A stretch of 64,000 bases of DNA, from assembly GCA_963834855.1 (NCBI GenBank), contig CAWIDH010000017.1, positions 246,819 to 310,818 of the forward strand, written 5' to 3'. The translations under genes were made by a program, and so were the position numbers. Shown piece by piece: positions 51,330 through 60,897 of the stretch. Origin of the DNA: DATJKD01 sp963834855 (lineage in GTDB: Bacteria > Pseudomonadota > Gammaproteobacteria > Steroidobacterales > Steroidobacteraceae). Each line of letters begins with the position of its first letter. Within the stretch, counting starts at the first letter, position 1. The notes below the pieces were generated by a model. It saw only the letters and a list, made by a program, of their open reading frames with translations, made no database searches and was not told the origin of the DNA.

Positions 51330-51881
51330 ATGCACATGAGTCTGACATCCTGCACTCGACCACGAGCACGCCACCGATGGCTCGTCATCGCCGTCGCTTC
51401 GTTGATCGCGAGCGTGCGGCCGGCCGCCGCCGCTGGACCGGTGCCCCCGGCGATCAGCGATACCGCGGCACCGGACCCCGCTCCGGCTCCAGCAGATCCC
51501 TCCGCGACCGATTCGCTCATGCAGCCGGAGGACCTTGCCCGTTTGCTCAGGGACACGACCGGCAGGCGTCCGGTGGTGCTGCACGTCGGCTTCGAGGTGC
51601 TGTTTCGGTCGGGTCACATCGCCGGATCACGCCATATCGGCCCCGCGTCGACACCCGAAGGGCTCCTGCGCTTACAGGAGGCACTGCGCGGGATTGCGGA
51701 TCAGCAGCCGATCGTTCTGTACTGCGGTTGCTGCCCATGGGCCGACTGCCCCAATGTGCGCCCGGCACTGGTCGCCGCGCGTGAGTCAGGCAGCAAAGAC
51801 GTGCGGCTGCTATACCTCCCGCAAAACCTGAAGCACGACTGGATCGACAAGGGACTGCCGACCAGCAGAGGCGAGCAGTAG
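51330..51881 (+). CDS. Secreted rhodanese-like protein (CGCCPW type)
   Basis: This 183-residue protein starts at ATG 51330 (ATG 51336 possible). A signal peptide (WLVIAVASLIASVRPAAAA) and an Ala/Pro/Asp linker come before a rhodanese fold (DLARLLRDTTGRRPVVLHVG, GHIAGSRHIGPAS). The active-site loop reads YCGCCPWADCPN with four Cys, unlike the classical CRxGxxR loop. Such proteins are exported and may bind metal or handle sulfur or thiols. It is the first gene after the integrase remnant. Confidence 0.75.
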   Translation: MHMSLTSCTRPRARHRWLVIAVASLIASVRPAAAAGPVPPAISDTAAPDPAPAPADPSATDSLMQPEDLARLLRDTTGRRPVVLHVGFEVLFRSGHIAGSRHIGPASTPEGLLRLQEALRGIADQQPIVLYCGCCPWADCPNVRPALVAARESGSKDVRLLYLPQNLKHDWIDKGLPTSRGEQ

Positions 51882-52005
51882 CCGAGCGCCATGCTCTGGC
51901 CCGCGACCTCATCGTCGAAGTTGTGGGGGGCCGGCTCCGTCGCGGCGGCCGTCGCCATTATCCGGGGCACGGCGGCGTTAGAATCGGCGCCTCGGGAGCA
52001 GAAGG

Positions 52006-53769
52006 GTGAACGTCGGAGCGGAGTCACAGATTGCGGGGATCTGGCGCCGCCTGCGCGAACGCAAAGTAGCGCAGTGGGGCATCGCCTACGTTGCCGGCGC
52101 ATGGGGATTCCTTCAGGGTCTCGGCTACATCAGCGATACCTTCGGCTGGTCAGGGCATATCCGGCAGATCGTCACCCTGGCGCTGCTCATCGGCCTGCCA
52201 CTGGTGCTGGTGCTGGCGTGGTATCACGGTGACCGGGGCCAGCAGCGGGTCAGCGGTGCGGAACTGACGATCATCACGCTGCTGTTCCTGCTCGGCGGCG
52301 GAATCTTCTGGCAGTACGCGCGTGACAACATATCGGGCACAGCTGCCGACGCCGCCGGCGCGGCGAAACCCACGGCCATGGCCACAGATGCATCCGTCGC
52401 CGTGCTGCCCTTCGTGGACATGAGCCAGAGCAAGGACCAGGAATACTTTGCAGATGGACTCGCCGAGGAACTCCTGAACCTACTGGCCCGGGTCCCGGAG
52501 CTGCGGGTCATCGGCCGGACTTCGTCGTTCCAGTTCAAGGGCAGGAACGAAGATCTGCGGCAGATTGCCACCAAGCTCGGCGTGGCCAATCTCCTGGAGG
52601 GCAGCGTCCGCAGGGCCGGCAACCGCGTACGCATCACGGCGCAGCTGATCAAGGCCGCCGACGGCTCGCACCTCTGGTCCGAGACCTACGAACGAAGTCT
52701 CGACGACATTTTTGCCGTCCAGGACGACATCGCCAGTGCCGTGGCGACGGCGATGCAGGTCAGGCTGCTGCCGAAACAGATGGGTGCGCGCGCACCGTAT
52801 CGCACGGCCAGCACCGAGGCCTACAACCAGTATCTGTTGGGCCGCCAGTTCTTCAATCGCGGCAACATGGAAGACTTTCGCCGGGCGGTGGCCGCCTATC
52901 AACACGCGATCGCCCTCGATCCGAATTTTGCCGCGGCCTACGCCGGTCTGGCCGTGTCGGAAAACGAGCTGTCGCGCGATCCCGGGAACTTGCTGGCGGA
53001 GCTGCGGGCCGGGCAAGAAAGGGCGCTGGCGGCCGCGGACAGGGCGATTGGAATTGATCCGGCGCTGTCGGAAGCCTACGCAGCCCGCGGCTTCCTGCGA
53101 TTCACGATCAACTGGGACTGGGCCGGCGCAGAAGCCGACCTGTCGCGTGCGTTCGAGCTGGATCCGGGCTCGTACCGGACGTACACCTGCTACGCCTGTT
53201 TTCTCGCCAGCCTGGGGCGCCTAGAAGAGGCGCTCGCGATCAACAAGAAAGGGACCGAGATCGATCCCCTGTCGGCGGACACCTGGTTCCGGCGGAGCAT
53301 TCAGCTCAATGCCGCGGGTCGGTACGCGGAAGCGCGCCAGGCGGCCGCCCGGGCGCTGGAGATCAGCCCCGAACACGGCATCGCTCGCTTCAACCTCGGC
53401 GCCGCCTGGCTGCTCGAGGGAGATGCCAAGGCCGCGCTGGCCGAGTTCCAGAACTCGAGCGGGGCGCGGCGCGAGGCGGGTGTCGCATTGGCGGAGCACG
53501 ATCTCGGCCGACCCGGCGAGTCGCAGAAGGCACTCGATGAACTGATCCGCGGATACGCGCTGACGAACGCCTACCAGATCGCCGAAGTGCATGCCTGGCG
53601 CCAGGAACCGGATGCCGCCTTCGACTGGCTGGAGCGCGCCTACACTCAGCACGACGGCACCCTGGTCCAGATAAAATTCGATCCGCTGCTCGCCCGGATT
53701 CGCGACGACGCCCGCTATGCGGCGATGCTGACGAAGATCGGGCTGCCACTGGTCGCGAAAGAGCCCTGA
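52006..53769 (+). CDS. TolB-like/TPR membrane protein, paralogue 1
   Basis: This 587-residue protein starts at GTG 52006. The N-terminus has three hydrophobic segments (AYVAGAWGFLQGLGY, IVTLALLIGLPLVLVLAWYH, LTIITLLFLLGGGIFW). From about 126 a TolB-N-like domain follows (VAVLPFVDMSQSKDQEYFAD, LLEGSVRRAGNRVRITAQLI, GSHLWSETYERSLDDIFAVQ), then TPR repeats (about 270-520). It is the type often fused to adenylate cyclase or winged-helix domains; here those are absent and the protein is membrane-anchored. Function is unknown. Two paralogues lie within 6 kb. Confidence 0.75.
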   Translation: MNVGAESQIAGIWRRLRERKVAQWGIAYVAGAWGFLQGLGYISDTFGWSGHIRQIVTLALLIGLPLVLVLAWYHGDRGQQRVSGAELTIITLLFLLGGGIFWQYARDNISGTAADAAGAAKPTAMATDASVAVLPFVDMSQSKDQEYFADGLAEELLNLLARVPELRVIGRTSSFQFKGRNEDLRQIATKLGVANLLEGSVRRAGNRVRITAQLIKAADGSHLWSETYERSLDDIFAVQDDIASAVATAMQVRLLPKQMGARAPYRTASTEAYNQYLLGRQFFNRGNMEDFRRAVAAYQHAIALDPNFAAAYAGLAVSENELSRDPGNLLAELRAGQERALAAADRAIGIDPALSEAYAARGFLRFTINWDWAGAEADLSRAFELDPGSYRTYTCYACFLASLGRLEEALAINKKGTEIDPLSADTWFRRSIQLNAAGRYAEARQAAARALEISPEHGIARFNLGAAWLLEGDAKAALAEFQNSSGARREAGVALAEHDLGRPGESQKALDELIRGYALTNAYQIAEVHAWRQEPDAAFDWLERAYTQHDGTLVQIKFDPLLARIRDDARYAAMLTKIGLPLVAKEP

Positions 53770-53968
53770 TCGGGGCGGCGCGGCGGGCAAAGCAGGTGTC
53801 GAGCCAAGTCACCCCGGGTCCCACCGGACTGGACCAGCTTTGCCCTTCGATCGCCGCCACCAGCGGTGCCACCTGGATACCGTGCGGAGTTTTGCGTGAA
53901 TCAGTCCTTGAAATGACCAGTGTGCCCGTAACGTCGGGGCACAGTCAGGCCGCGTCGGCCCTCGACGC

Positions 53969-55742
53969 TCACTCGGGCAGCTTCAGCTTCCTCAGAAACG
54001 CCTTGTAGCGCGGATCGCCGGCAAGCCCGCGCAGAAATCGGTCGCCCTTGATCTCCGAGACGCCGCCGTCGCGCTGGTCATAGGCGCGCTCGAGCCACTC
54101 GAAGGCCAGGTCGGCCTCGCCGCGGAAGGCATGCACTTCGGCGATCTGATAGGCCGAGTCCCCGGCGTACTTGCTCTTCAGGGCCGCTAGGGCCGCGTCG
54201 GACTCGCTGCGCCGGCCGAGCGCGTGAAATACGAGCGGCAATCCTGAGAGCCGCCAGGTCTCCTCCGTTTCCTGCTGCATCTCCTGCAGGGCGGCGTCGG
54301 TCTTGCCCTGCAGGAGCAGGGCCAGCCCGATCACATAATGCCGGAGGGCCCCGTCGGGATCGAGTTCGAGAGCCTTGCGAAACGCGGCCTCCGCCTCCGT
54401 GTCGCGGTTGACTGCCTGCAACGCGCGGCCGAGGTTGTTGTAGGAGTTCGGCCGCAGCGGATCGCGCTCGATGGCCTTGTTCGCCAGGTCGATCGCTTCG
54501 TTCGAGCGTCCGAGGGTAAGCGCCTGGTCTGCTGCCGTACCTGAGGGCCTGGGCGTTGCCGGGTTCCAGGGCCAGTGCTCTGCGATAGCTGGCGTCCGCG
54601 GCCTCCCAGTCCCAGTCGTAGATGTGCTGAATCCGGCCCATCGCCAGATGCGCGTCAACGAGCTGTGGATCGAGCGCCAGCGCCTTCTCCGCGGCCTCGC
54701 GCGCCCGTCGATAACCGTCCGCGGCCGGCACGTAACCGTTGTCGGCCTGCTGTGCGTATGCCCCCGACAGGCCCGCCCAGGCGGGGGCGTAGCCGGGATC
54801 GCGCTCCCGCGACCGCCGGAAGTAATCCACCGAACGTTCGAGGTCCTCCCGGCCGCGCCGGTCGAGGAAGAAACGCCCCTGCAAGGCGAGGTTGTAGGCT
54901 TCCGGATCCACTGGCCTGGAGCGCGTCACGGACGTCGTGCCGAGCAGGGTCAGCTTCAGCGCCTTGACCACCTCGCCTGCAATGTCGTCCTGCACGACGA
55001 AGATGTCGTCGAGCGTGCGGTCATACGTCTCCGACCAGAGGTGGTAGCCGTCCGCCGCCTTGATCAACTGCGCCGTGATGCGGACCTTGTTGCCGGACTT
55101 GCGCACGCTGCCCTCCAGGATGTGCGCGACGTTGAGCTTCTGCGCCACTTCCTGGACGTCGATCTTCTCGCCCTTGAACTTGAAGGCCGAGGTGCGCGCG
55201 GCAACTCGCAGATCGGGGATCTTCGCCAGCAGGTTGAGCAGCTCCTCCGACAAGCCGTCCGCGAAGTATTCCTGGTCCTTGCCCGCGCTCATGTCCGCGA
55301 ACGGCAGCACCGCGATGGACTTGGCCGCTGCCTGGACCGATGCCTCCGCAGACGACGCTCCTGACGCTGCATCTGTTGCGGCTGGGATGGGCGCCGTGCG
55401 CGGAATGAACCGCTCGACGGCCACCACCACGATCGCTAGCACCGCCAGCGCGCCGATGAGATAGTTAATCTTGCGGCCGGTCTCGTGCGTGATGGACTGG
55501 TTGAGATCGACTTCGTGCTGCTTCTTCAGGCCCTCCGGTGTCAGCTCGTAAACCCAGGAGAAGATGAGGACCAGCGGGAAGCCCAGAATCAGCAGCAGGG
55601 CGACGAAGCGCATCACCCAACCCGGCAGCCCGAGCGCAGGCACGAGCACGGCCGCCACCTGCAGGATCAGCCATGCCGCGAGGCCGTACAGCACGGCGAC
55701 GCGCACGACGTTTCGACGCTTCAGCTCCGCAAATACCGACAC
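53969..55742 (-). CDS. TolB-like/TPR membrane protein, paralogue 2, frameshifted
   Basis: The N-terminus MSVFAELKRRNVVRVAVLYG begins two helices and a short YELTPEGLKKQ stretch, plus a third helix (LIGALAVLAIVVVAVE). The TolB-like domain (IAVLPFADMSAGKDQEYFAD, GYHLWSETYDRTLDDIF) and TPRs follow. A one-base slip at about 54,545 separates the C-terminal TPRs (EAIDLANKAIERDPLRPNSY to LRKLKLPE). Corrected length is about 590. Compared with paralogues 1 and 3 its N-terminal region is a different subtype (ELKRRNV rather than LRRRKV). Confidence 0.75.
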
Positions 55743-55887
55743 TCACCAACCCCCAGGTCCCCACGCCAGCAGTGAATACTACGTGACCGTACCTGCGGGA
55801 TCATCCGAAGGTCCGCTTTTCGAAGCCGCGACCGTCTCCGAGGGGTCGTTTTGAGTCACTCACCGACGGCCGCTTTGGGTTGCGGAT

Positions 55888-56258
55888 TCAACCGATCGAC
55901 GCAACACATTGGCTAAATCGTTCAGCCGGCGATTCGAAGTTGAGTGTTTCCCTAGGTCGTTCGTTCAGTCGTCGTGCGACCGCATTGAGCCGGTTCTGGT
56001 TGATACCCGACAGATCCATCCCTTTCGGGAAGTACTGACGCAGTAAGCCGTTGGTGTTCTCGTTCGATCCACGCTGCCACGGCTGCTGTGGATCGCAGAA
56101 GTAGACCCTAACGTCAGTGGCCAGCGAGAAGCGCTTGTGGTCCGCCATCTCCTTGCCACGATCCCAGGTCAGTGACTTGTAGAGTTCGCGGGGCAGCTTA
56201 TGAGCTTGCTTGATGAGCGCATCGACCACCGTTTCGGTGTCCTTGCCCGTCACGCGCC
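55888..56258 (-). pseudogene. IS30-family transposase C-terminal fragment
   Basis: The frame reads TGKDTETVVDALIKQAHKLP, then LTWDRGKEMADHKRFS (catalytic-core D), CDPQQPWQRGSNENTNGLLR (N and E region), and RRLNERPRETLNFESPAERF, the IS30 end. The first 200 or so residues, including the HTH, are absent. The left break is about 56,258, where unrelated sequence begins. It is inactive. Confidence 0.75.
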
Positions 56259-56427
56259 GACGGCCGAGTTCGGCCAATCAGAGACGTTTCTGGCATCGAC
56301 ATGCCTGCTCGAAAGCAGTCGTTCATAACGGCCCGCGGTATCGATGTGAATCGCGAAGCGTCCAGGAGGGTATCTGGCACATACTAACGCTCCGACTGTT
56401 CCGATCAATTTCTCGTTCGGAGACACT

Positions 56428-57201
56428 ATGACTGGCGACAACTTCTTATTTGACCTGGGCGGACGCGTCGCCGTTGTGACAGGTGGCAATGGAGGGATCG
56501 GCCGTGCCATTTCACTGGGTCTGGCTCGCGCCGGCGCATCCGTGGCTGTGCTCGCACGCAATGACGAAAAGAATCGCCTTGTGCTTGCTGAACTGCAAAG
56601 CATCGGTAGACCCGCACATGTCTCCCGGCTCGATGTTACCGATCGAGCCGCACTAGGGCCTGCCGTAGAGCAGGTAGAACACGTACTTGGCGGTGTCGAC
56701 ATCCTCGTGAACAACGCCGGGGTCGTTGCGCTGACTGGCGGGGTGCTCAATGAAACCGCCGACATCTGGGACAACACAATTGAGACGCATCTGAACGCGA
56801 GCTTTCTTCTGTCGCAGTTGGTCGCTAAGTCGATGGTCAAGCGTAAGAGCGGTGGAAAAATCATCAACCTAGGGAGCATGTATTCGATCTTCGGATCGGG
56901 CCTCGTGCCTTCGTACAGCGCAGCAAAGGGCGCTATCGTGCAACTCACGAAGTCTTTGGCTATTGAGTTGGCCAGTCACAACATCCAGGTCAACGCAATC
57001 GCGCCAGGCTGGATTGAAACGGACATGACGGATGCCGTGCGCAAGTCGCCTATGAATGATGCGATCCTTGCACGGACCCCTGCGGGGCGTTGGGGGAAAC
57101 CAGAAGAAGTCATTGGTGCTGCGGTTTTCCTCGCCTCTCGCGGTGCCGACTTTATTACCGGCGTGACGCTACCAGTCGACGGCGGTTATTCCGTTTGCTA
57201 A
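56428..57201 (+). CDS. Short-chain dehydrogenase/reductase
   Basis: This 257-residue protein has all classical SDR motifs: TGGNGGIGRAI (about 19-29, NAD(P) binding), NNAGVV (about 95), GSMYS with catalytic Ser, YSAAKGA (Tyr and Lys; about 163), and FITGVTLPVDGGYSV. It looks like a 2-deoxy-D-gluconate 3-dehydrogenase or glucose 1-dehydrogenase type; substrate uncertain. Base composition is lower in GC than the housekeeping genes, and it is flanked by an IS30 remnant, suggesting acquisition. Intact. Confidence 0.85.
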   Translation: MTGDNFLFDLGGRVAVVTGGNGGIGRAISLGLARAGASVAVLARNDEKNRLVLAELQSIGRPAHVSRLDVTDRAALGPAVEQVEHVLGGVDILVNNAGVVALTGGVLNETADIWDNTIETHLNASFLLSQLVAKSMVKRKSGGKIINLGSMYSIFGSGLVPSYSAAKGAIVQLTKSLAIELASHNIQVNAIAPGWIETDMTDAVRKSPMNDAILARTPAGRWGKPEEVIGAAVFLASRGADFITGVTLPVDGGYSVC

Positions 57202-57388
57202 AGCCGCTTTGGCTGCCCGAAAGCGGACATTGGCGACCGGCGGCTCTGGGTCGTTCTGAGCCATTCGCGAACGACCGAGTTCGGGCCACAAGGAGACATT
57301 TGCTACCCAGATCCAGATTTCCCGGAAGCGGTCGCCCGTGGACCGGCACGCGGGTGAGGCCGGCTAGGACCAGCAACTCGCGCGCGTC

Positions 57389-57833
57389 CTATTGAACTGT
57401 TTGCAGCGCCCACGTCCATGCGGTTATCCGCCACCCGGCTGCAGTCTTATGCAATACGAGCGTGCTCGTCGCAGTCGTACTTACATGCTTACCCTTTTGT
57501 GTGAAATCCATCGTGGTCGGAAGCACTGCATATGCGCGGTCGCCAGAAATGATGAGCTGCTGAGGGTTGCCCATCGTGAAGGTAGCGTCGGTTATCCCTT
57601 CCTTTTGTAAGTAAGCGTCGTTGTCCTTCTGCCATCTGGAGCAGGCGCCTGGACCGTGCCACTCGAACGGCGGAAAATCGTCGATGACGGCCGCATCGTC
57701 GGCGCAAGTAGCTACAGTCCCCCCCTCGCCGGAATCCACTGTTTTAAGACCGCCATGATGTGCCCTTGTCTGAGGCTAGGGCCGACCCGGCAGTCAGCAC
57801 GCTCACAGCAAGAGCGATCACTACTCTGTTCAT
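57389..57833 (-). pseudogene. NTF2/SnoaL-like secreted protein, frameshifted
   Basis: From ATG 57833 (GGGAGAGA upstream) a signal peptide is read (RVVIALAVSVLTAGSALASD). The frame is lost within about 15 codons, and a second frame reads TVATCADDAAVIDDFPPFEW, then HGPGACSRWQKDNDAYLQ and AAGWRITAWTWA, an NTF2-like fold. The region between is too short, so a deletion or several slips removed part of the first helix. Members of this family are small periplasmic proteins of unknown role. Confidence 0.65.
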
Positions 57834-58167
57834 TGGTTGTCTCTCCCTCGAAAATTCCCATTACTTCCAGCGCATGGCCGCAAGAGTCTAGCGCTGCTGC
57901 CTCTCCTGCGATAATCCATGCGCGACTCGGCCAACATTCCGGAAAGCCGTCATCCAGCGATGACCGCTTCGGGTTGCAGCCGTCCGTCGATTCTCCGCGT
58001 CGTCCATGTCGGCATGCTTGCCGGACCAATAGGCAGGTGTCCCCGAGCATTTCTGCCGAGTTCGTTGAGGAACAGCGTGCGTAGTCGGCCTTCAGGTCAG
58101 TGTGGACCTGTTTCCCGCGCGCACTTGCGCATAGGCCGCTACACTCCGACGCCATGGGGGCCGTCGA
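57834..58167. other. Intergenic stretch without recognised gene
   Basis: This lies between the divergent NTF2-like remnant and TPR paralogue 3. A short open frame on the minus strand is present but has no recognisable domain, signal peptide or ribosome binding site. I see no RNA gene or clear repeat. Confidence 0.5.
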
Positions 58168-59940
58168 TTGACCGACACGCCGGCAGAGCGTGCAGCCGAG
58201 AGCACCTGGACGATGTTGCGCCGTCGCAAGGTGGTGCAGTGGGGTGTCGCGTACGCTGCGGGCGCGTGGCTGCTGATGCAGGTCCTCGAGTACTTCAGCG
58301 GCACCTATCGACTGGCCGCGTCAGCTCCAGCAGCTCGCAACTCTCGCGCTGCTGATCGGCCTGCCCGTCGTCCTGGTGCTCGCCTGGTACCACGGCGACC
58401 GCGGCCAGCAGCGCATCACGACGCCAGAGTTCGCGATCCTTACGCTTCTCTTGCTCCTCGGCGGCGGGGCGTTCTGGTACTACCAGCGCGCCAGCGAAGC
58501 CCCGAAGGATGCGGTGTCACCGTCACCGACCGCAGCAGCCACAGCTACCGACCGTCCATCGCCGTGCTTCCATTCGTGAACATGAGCGCCGACAAGGATC
58601 AGGAATACTTCGCCGACGGCATTTCTGAGGAGCTGCTCAACCTCTTGGCGCAGGTGCCCGAACTGCGGGTCATCGCCCGCACCTCATCGTTCTCGTTCAA
58701 GGGCAAGGACGTGGACATCGCAGAGATCGCACGCAAGCTCAATGTCGCGAATGTGCTCGAAGGCAGCGTGCGCAAATCGGGTGACAGGCTGCGCATCACC
58801 GCTCAGCTCGTGCGGGCCTCCGACAGCTCGCACCTGTGGTCGCAGACCTACGACCGGCTGATGACCGACGTGTTCGAGGTGCAGGGCGAGATAGCCGCGG
58901 CGGTGGTCGTGCAGCTCAAAATCAAACTGTTCGGTGCTGCGCCTAAGATGCGCGTGACGGATCCACAGACCTACGCGCTGTTCCTGCAGGCTCGCGAGCT
59001 GACCCGCCAGTACAATCCTGCGGCGTTGGAGCAGGCCATTGCGCTGCACAAGCAGGCGTTGGCCATCGATCCAGCCTATGCGCCCGCGTGGGGCGGACTG
59101 GCGCACGTCTACTTCGAGCAAGTCGATCTCGGCACACTTCCGCCGGACCAGGGATCATTGTTGATCCGTGAGGCTGCCAATACGGCGCTTACGCACGACC
59201 CTTCTTACGCGCCGGCCTATGGTCGTCTGGCCTTGCTCGAAGGAGTCCTCGAAAGGGATTACCCGGCGGCGGCGCAACATCTGGAGCAAGGACTGGCCCG
59301 GGATCCTTCCAACCTGGACCTTATCTTTGCCGGGGCTGTGATTGCGAGGCGACTCAACCGATTGGATCAGGCCATCGAACTCGGCGAGTACCACGTTACG
59401 CGGGACCCCGTGAATGTGGATGCCTACGATTCGCTCGGTCTCGCGTACCGCTACAGCGGTCAATTGGACAAGGCCATTTCCGCATACCGATTGGTGCTCA
59501 GCCTGAGCCCGGATGCAGCGTGGGAGCACGCGGCGCTGGGTGTGGTGCTGCTCGACAAGAACGAGGCCCGATCTGCACTCGCGGAATTCCAGAAGGAACC
59601 GGTCGAACGGTTCCGGCTCTGGGGCTCCTCGATGGCGCATCACGCCCTGTCACAGAGGCCCGAGTCCGACGCGGCCCTCAGTGAGTTGATCGAGAAATAC
59701 GCAGCGACATACCCGTACGAAATCGCCAGCGCGCTCGCGTTTCGGGGCGAGGTCGACCGCGCGTTCCTGATGCTGGATCGGGCCGCCCGTCAGGGATCTA
59801 TCGACCTCGGCGCGCTTCCGATCTACCCGGCATTCAAGAACCTTCACGATGACCCGCGCTGGCTGCCGTTCCTTCGCAAGCTCGGTATGGCCCCCGAGCA
59901 ACTCGCGGCGATCAAGTTCGACGTGAAGGTGCCGAACTAG
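58168..59940 (+). CDS. TolB-like/TPR membrane protein, paralogue 3, frameshifted
   Basis: Reads WTMLRRRKVVQWGVAYAAGA, like paralogue 1. The frame slips at about 58,315 and returns at about 58,555; the middle frame continues the match (LIGLPVVLVLAWYHGDRGQQ, then RITTPEFAILTLLLLLGGGA). The TolB-like domain (IAVLPFVNMSADKDQEYFAD, LEGSVRKSGDRLRITAQLV, TYDRLMTDVFEVQ) and TPRs then run to LGMAPEQLAAIKFD. Corrected length is about 590. It is nearer to paralogue 1 than to 2. Confidence 0.75.
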   Translation: MTDTPAERAAESTWTMLRRRKVVQWGVAYAAGAWLLMQVLEYFSGTYRLAASAPAARNSRAADRPARRPGARLVPRRPRPAAHHDARVRDPYASLAPRRRGVLVLPARQRSPEGCGVTVTDRSSHSYRPSIAVLPFVNMSADKDQEYFADGISEELLNLLAQVPELRVIARTSSFSFKGKDVDIAEIARKLNVANVLEGSVRKSGDRLRITAQLVRASDSSHLWSQTYDRLMTDVFEVQGEIAAAVVVQLKIKLFGAAPKMRVTDPQTYALFLQARELTRQYNPAALEQAIALHKQALAIDPAYAPAWGGLAHVYFEQVDLGTLPPDQGSLLIREAANTALTHDPSYAPAYGRLALLEGVLERDYPAAAQHLEQGLARDPSNLDLIFAGAVIARRLNRLDQAIELGEYHVTRDPVNVDAYDSLGLAYRYSGQLDKAISAYRLVLSLSPDAAWEHAALGVVLLDKNEARSALAEFQKEPVERFRLWGSSMAHHALSQRPESDAALSELIEKYAATYPYEIASALAFRGEVDRAFLMLDRAARQGSIDLGALPIYPAFKNLHDDPRWLPFLRKLGMAPEQLAAIKFDVKVPN

Positions 59941-59974
59941 TCGGGGTAGCACATGGGTCGTTCGACGTGCGCCC

Positions 59975-60175
59975 ATGACCAACCAGAAGAAGAAGCGAGG
60001 GCCACCACCGAAGGGGAGCCGCCCGACACCGCAGCGGACAAGCCCCGCGTTCGCCACGCCGATGGCCGCGCAGGTCGTGAAGAGGCTGCCTGAGGGGCCC
60101 CGACTGGATCTACGAGCTGAAGTTCGACGGCTACCGGGCGCTGATCATCAAGGACGAGCAGCGAGTCGAGCTTGG
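59975..60175 (+). pseudogene. LigD ligase-domain fragment
   Basis: After MTNQKKKRGPPPKGSRPTPQ the reading (with one slip) matches DWIYELKFDGYRALIIKDE, the ATP-dependent DNA ligase adenylation motif KFDG with its catalytic Lys. Similarity ends at about 60,175, leaving about 65 codons of a domain that normally spans 300. It is a remnant of an NHEJ-type ligase gene. Confidence 0.65.
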
Positions 60176-60253
60176 TCAGTCCTCTCCACCGGTCCTCATT
60201 CACGGATTGCCGGACGGGACGGTCGCACCCCTCCCATGTATGGACCCGACGAC

Positions 60254-60620
60254 TCACTTGCCGGTCGTGAAGCGGGTCCACGTCCGGTTCAGCAGGCGCG
60301 TGAACTCGTCGGTGTCGGAGAGATCCGGGAACAGCTTGGCCCTAACCTCGGGCGGCGGGTACACGCCGGGGTCGTTGCGAACTTCCTCGTTTACGAGCGG
60401 GATCGACGCGGCATTGCCAGTGGCGTAGTTGAGGAGGTTCGAATTCGCTGCGGCCACCTCCGGCTTCATCATGAAGTTGATGAAGGCATGGGCGTTGTCC
60501 GGGTGCGGCGCGTCGTTCGGAATCGCGTACATGTCGAACCAGATGATCGTGCCTCCTTCGGGACGAAGTACTTGATCACGTTCCCCTGCACCGCTTCCTC
60601 GGCGCGGTCGCGCGCCTGCA
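60254..60620 (-). pseudogene. C-terminal fragment of a PotF-like polyamine-binding protein
   Basis: The minus strand reads AEEAVQGNVIKYFVPKE, slips near 60,560, then MYAIPNDAPHPDNAHAFINF, MMKPEVAAANSNLLNYATGN and RLLNRTWTRFTTGK. This is the C-terminal third of periplasmic spermidine/putrescine-binding proteins (PotD/PotF). The start, signal peptide and most of the binding lobe are gone. Confidence 0.75.
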
Positions 60621-60897
60621 AAGCCGCTGATATCAGTCGCAGGGTGATCAGCCTCAGTGACTATCGTGGCAGCCTCACTGCCGCGGCTTGTACCAGTTAC
60701 CCGTCCCTGCCTGACCCGAAATTCGCCACAGACAGGCGACCGCCGGTAAGAGCACGCTGTCGAGTTTCTTTAGCCCAACTGGCCTAGAGCAACCAATGTC
60801 CTCTTTAACATATTGATTGTGCGACATGGCATTGAGTATGCATCTGCCTTTGTGTCGACGGGCCAAGGCGAAAACAAGAACACGGGGAGTCAATACG

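Noticed and set aside
57712..58155. Possible 147-residue minus-strand protein
   Set aside because: No domain or ribosome binding site, and it overlaps the NTF2-like remnant's start.
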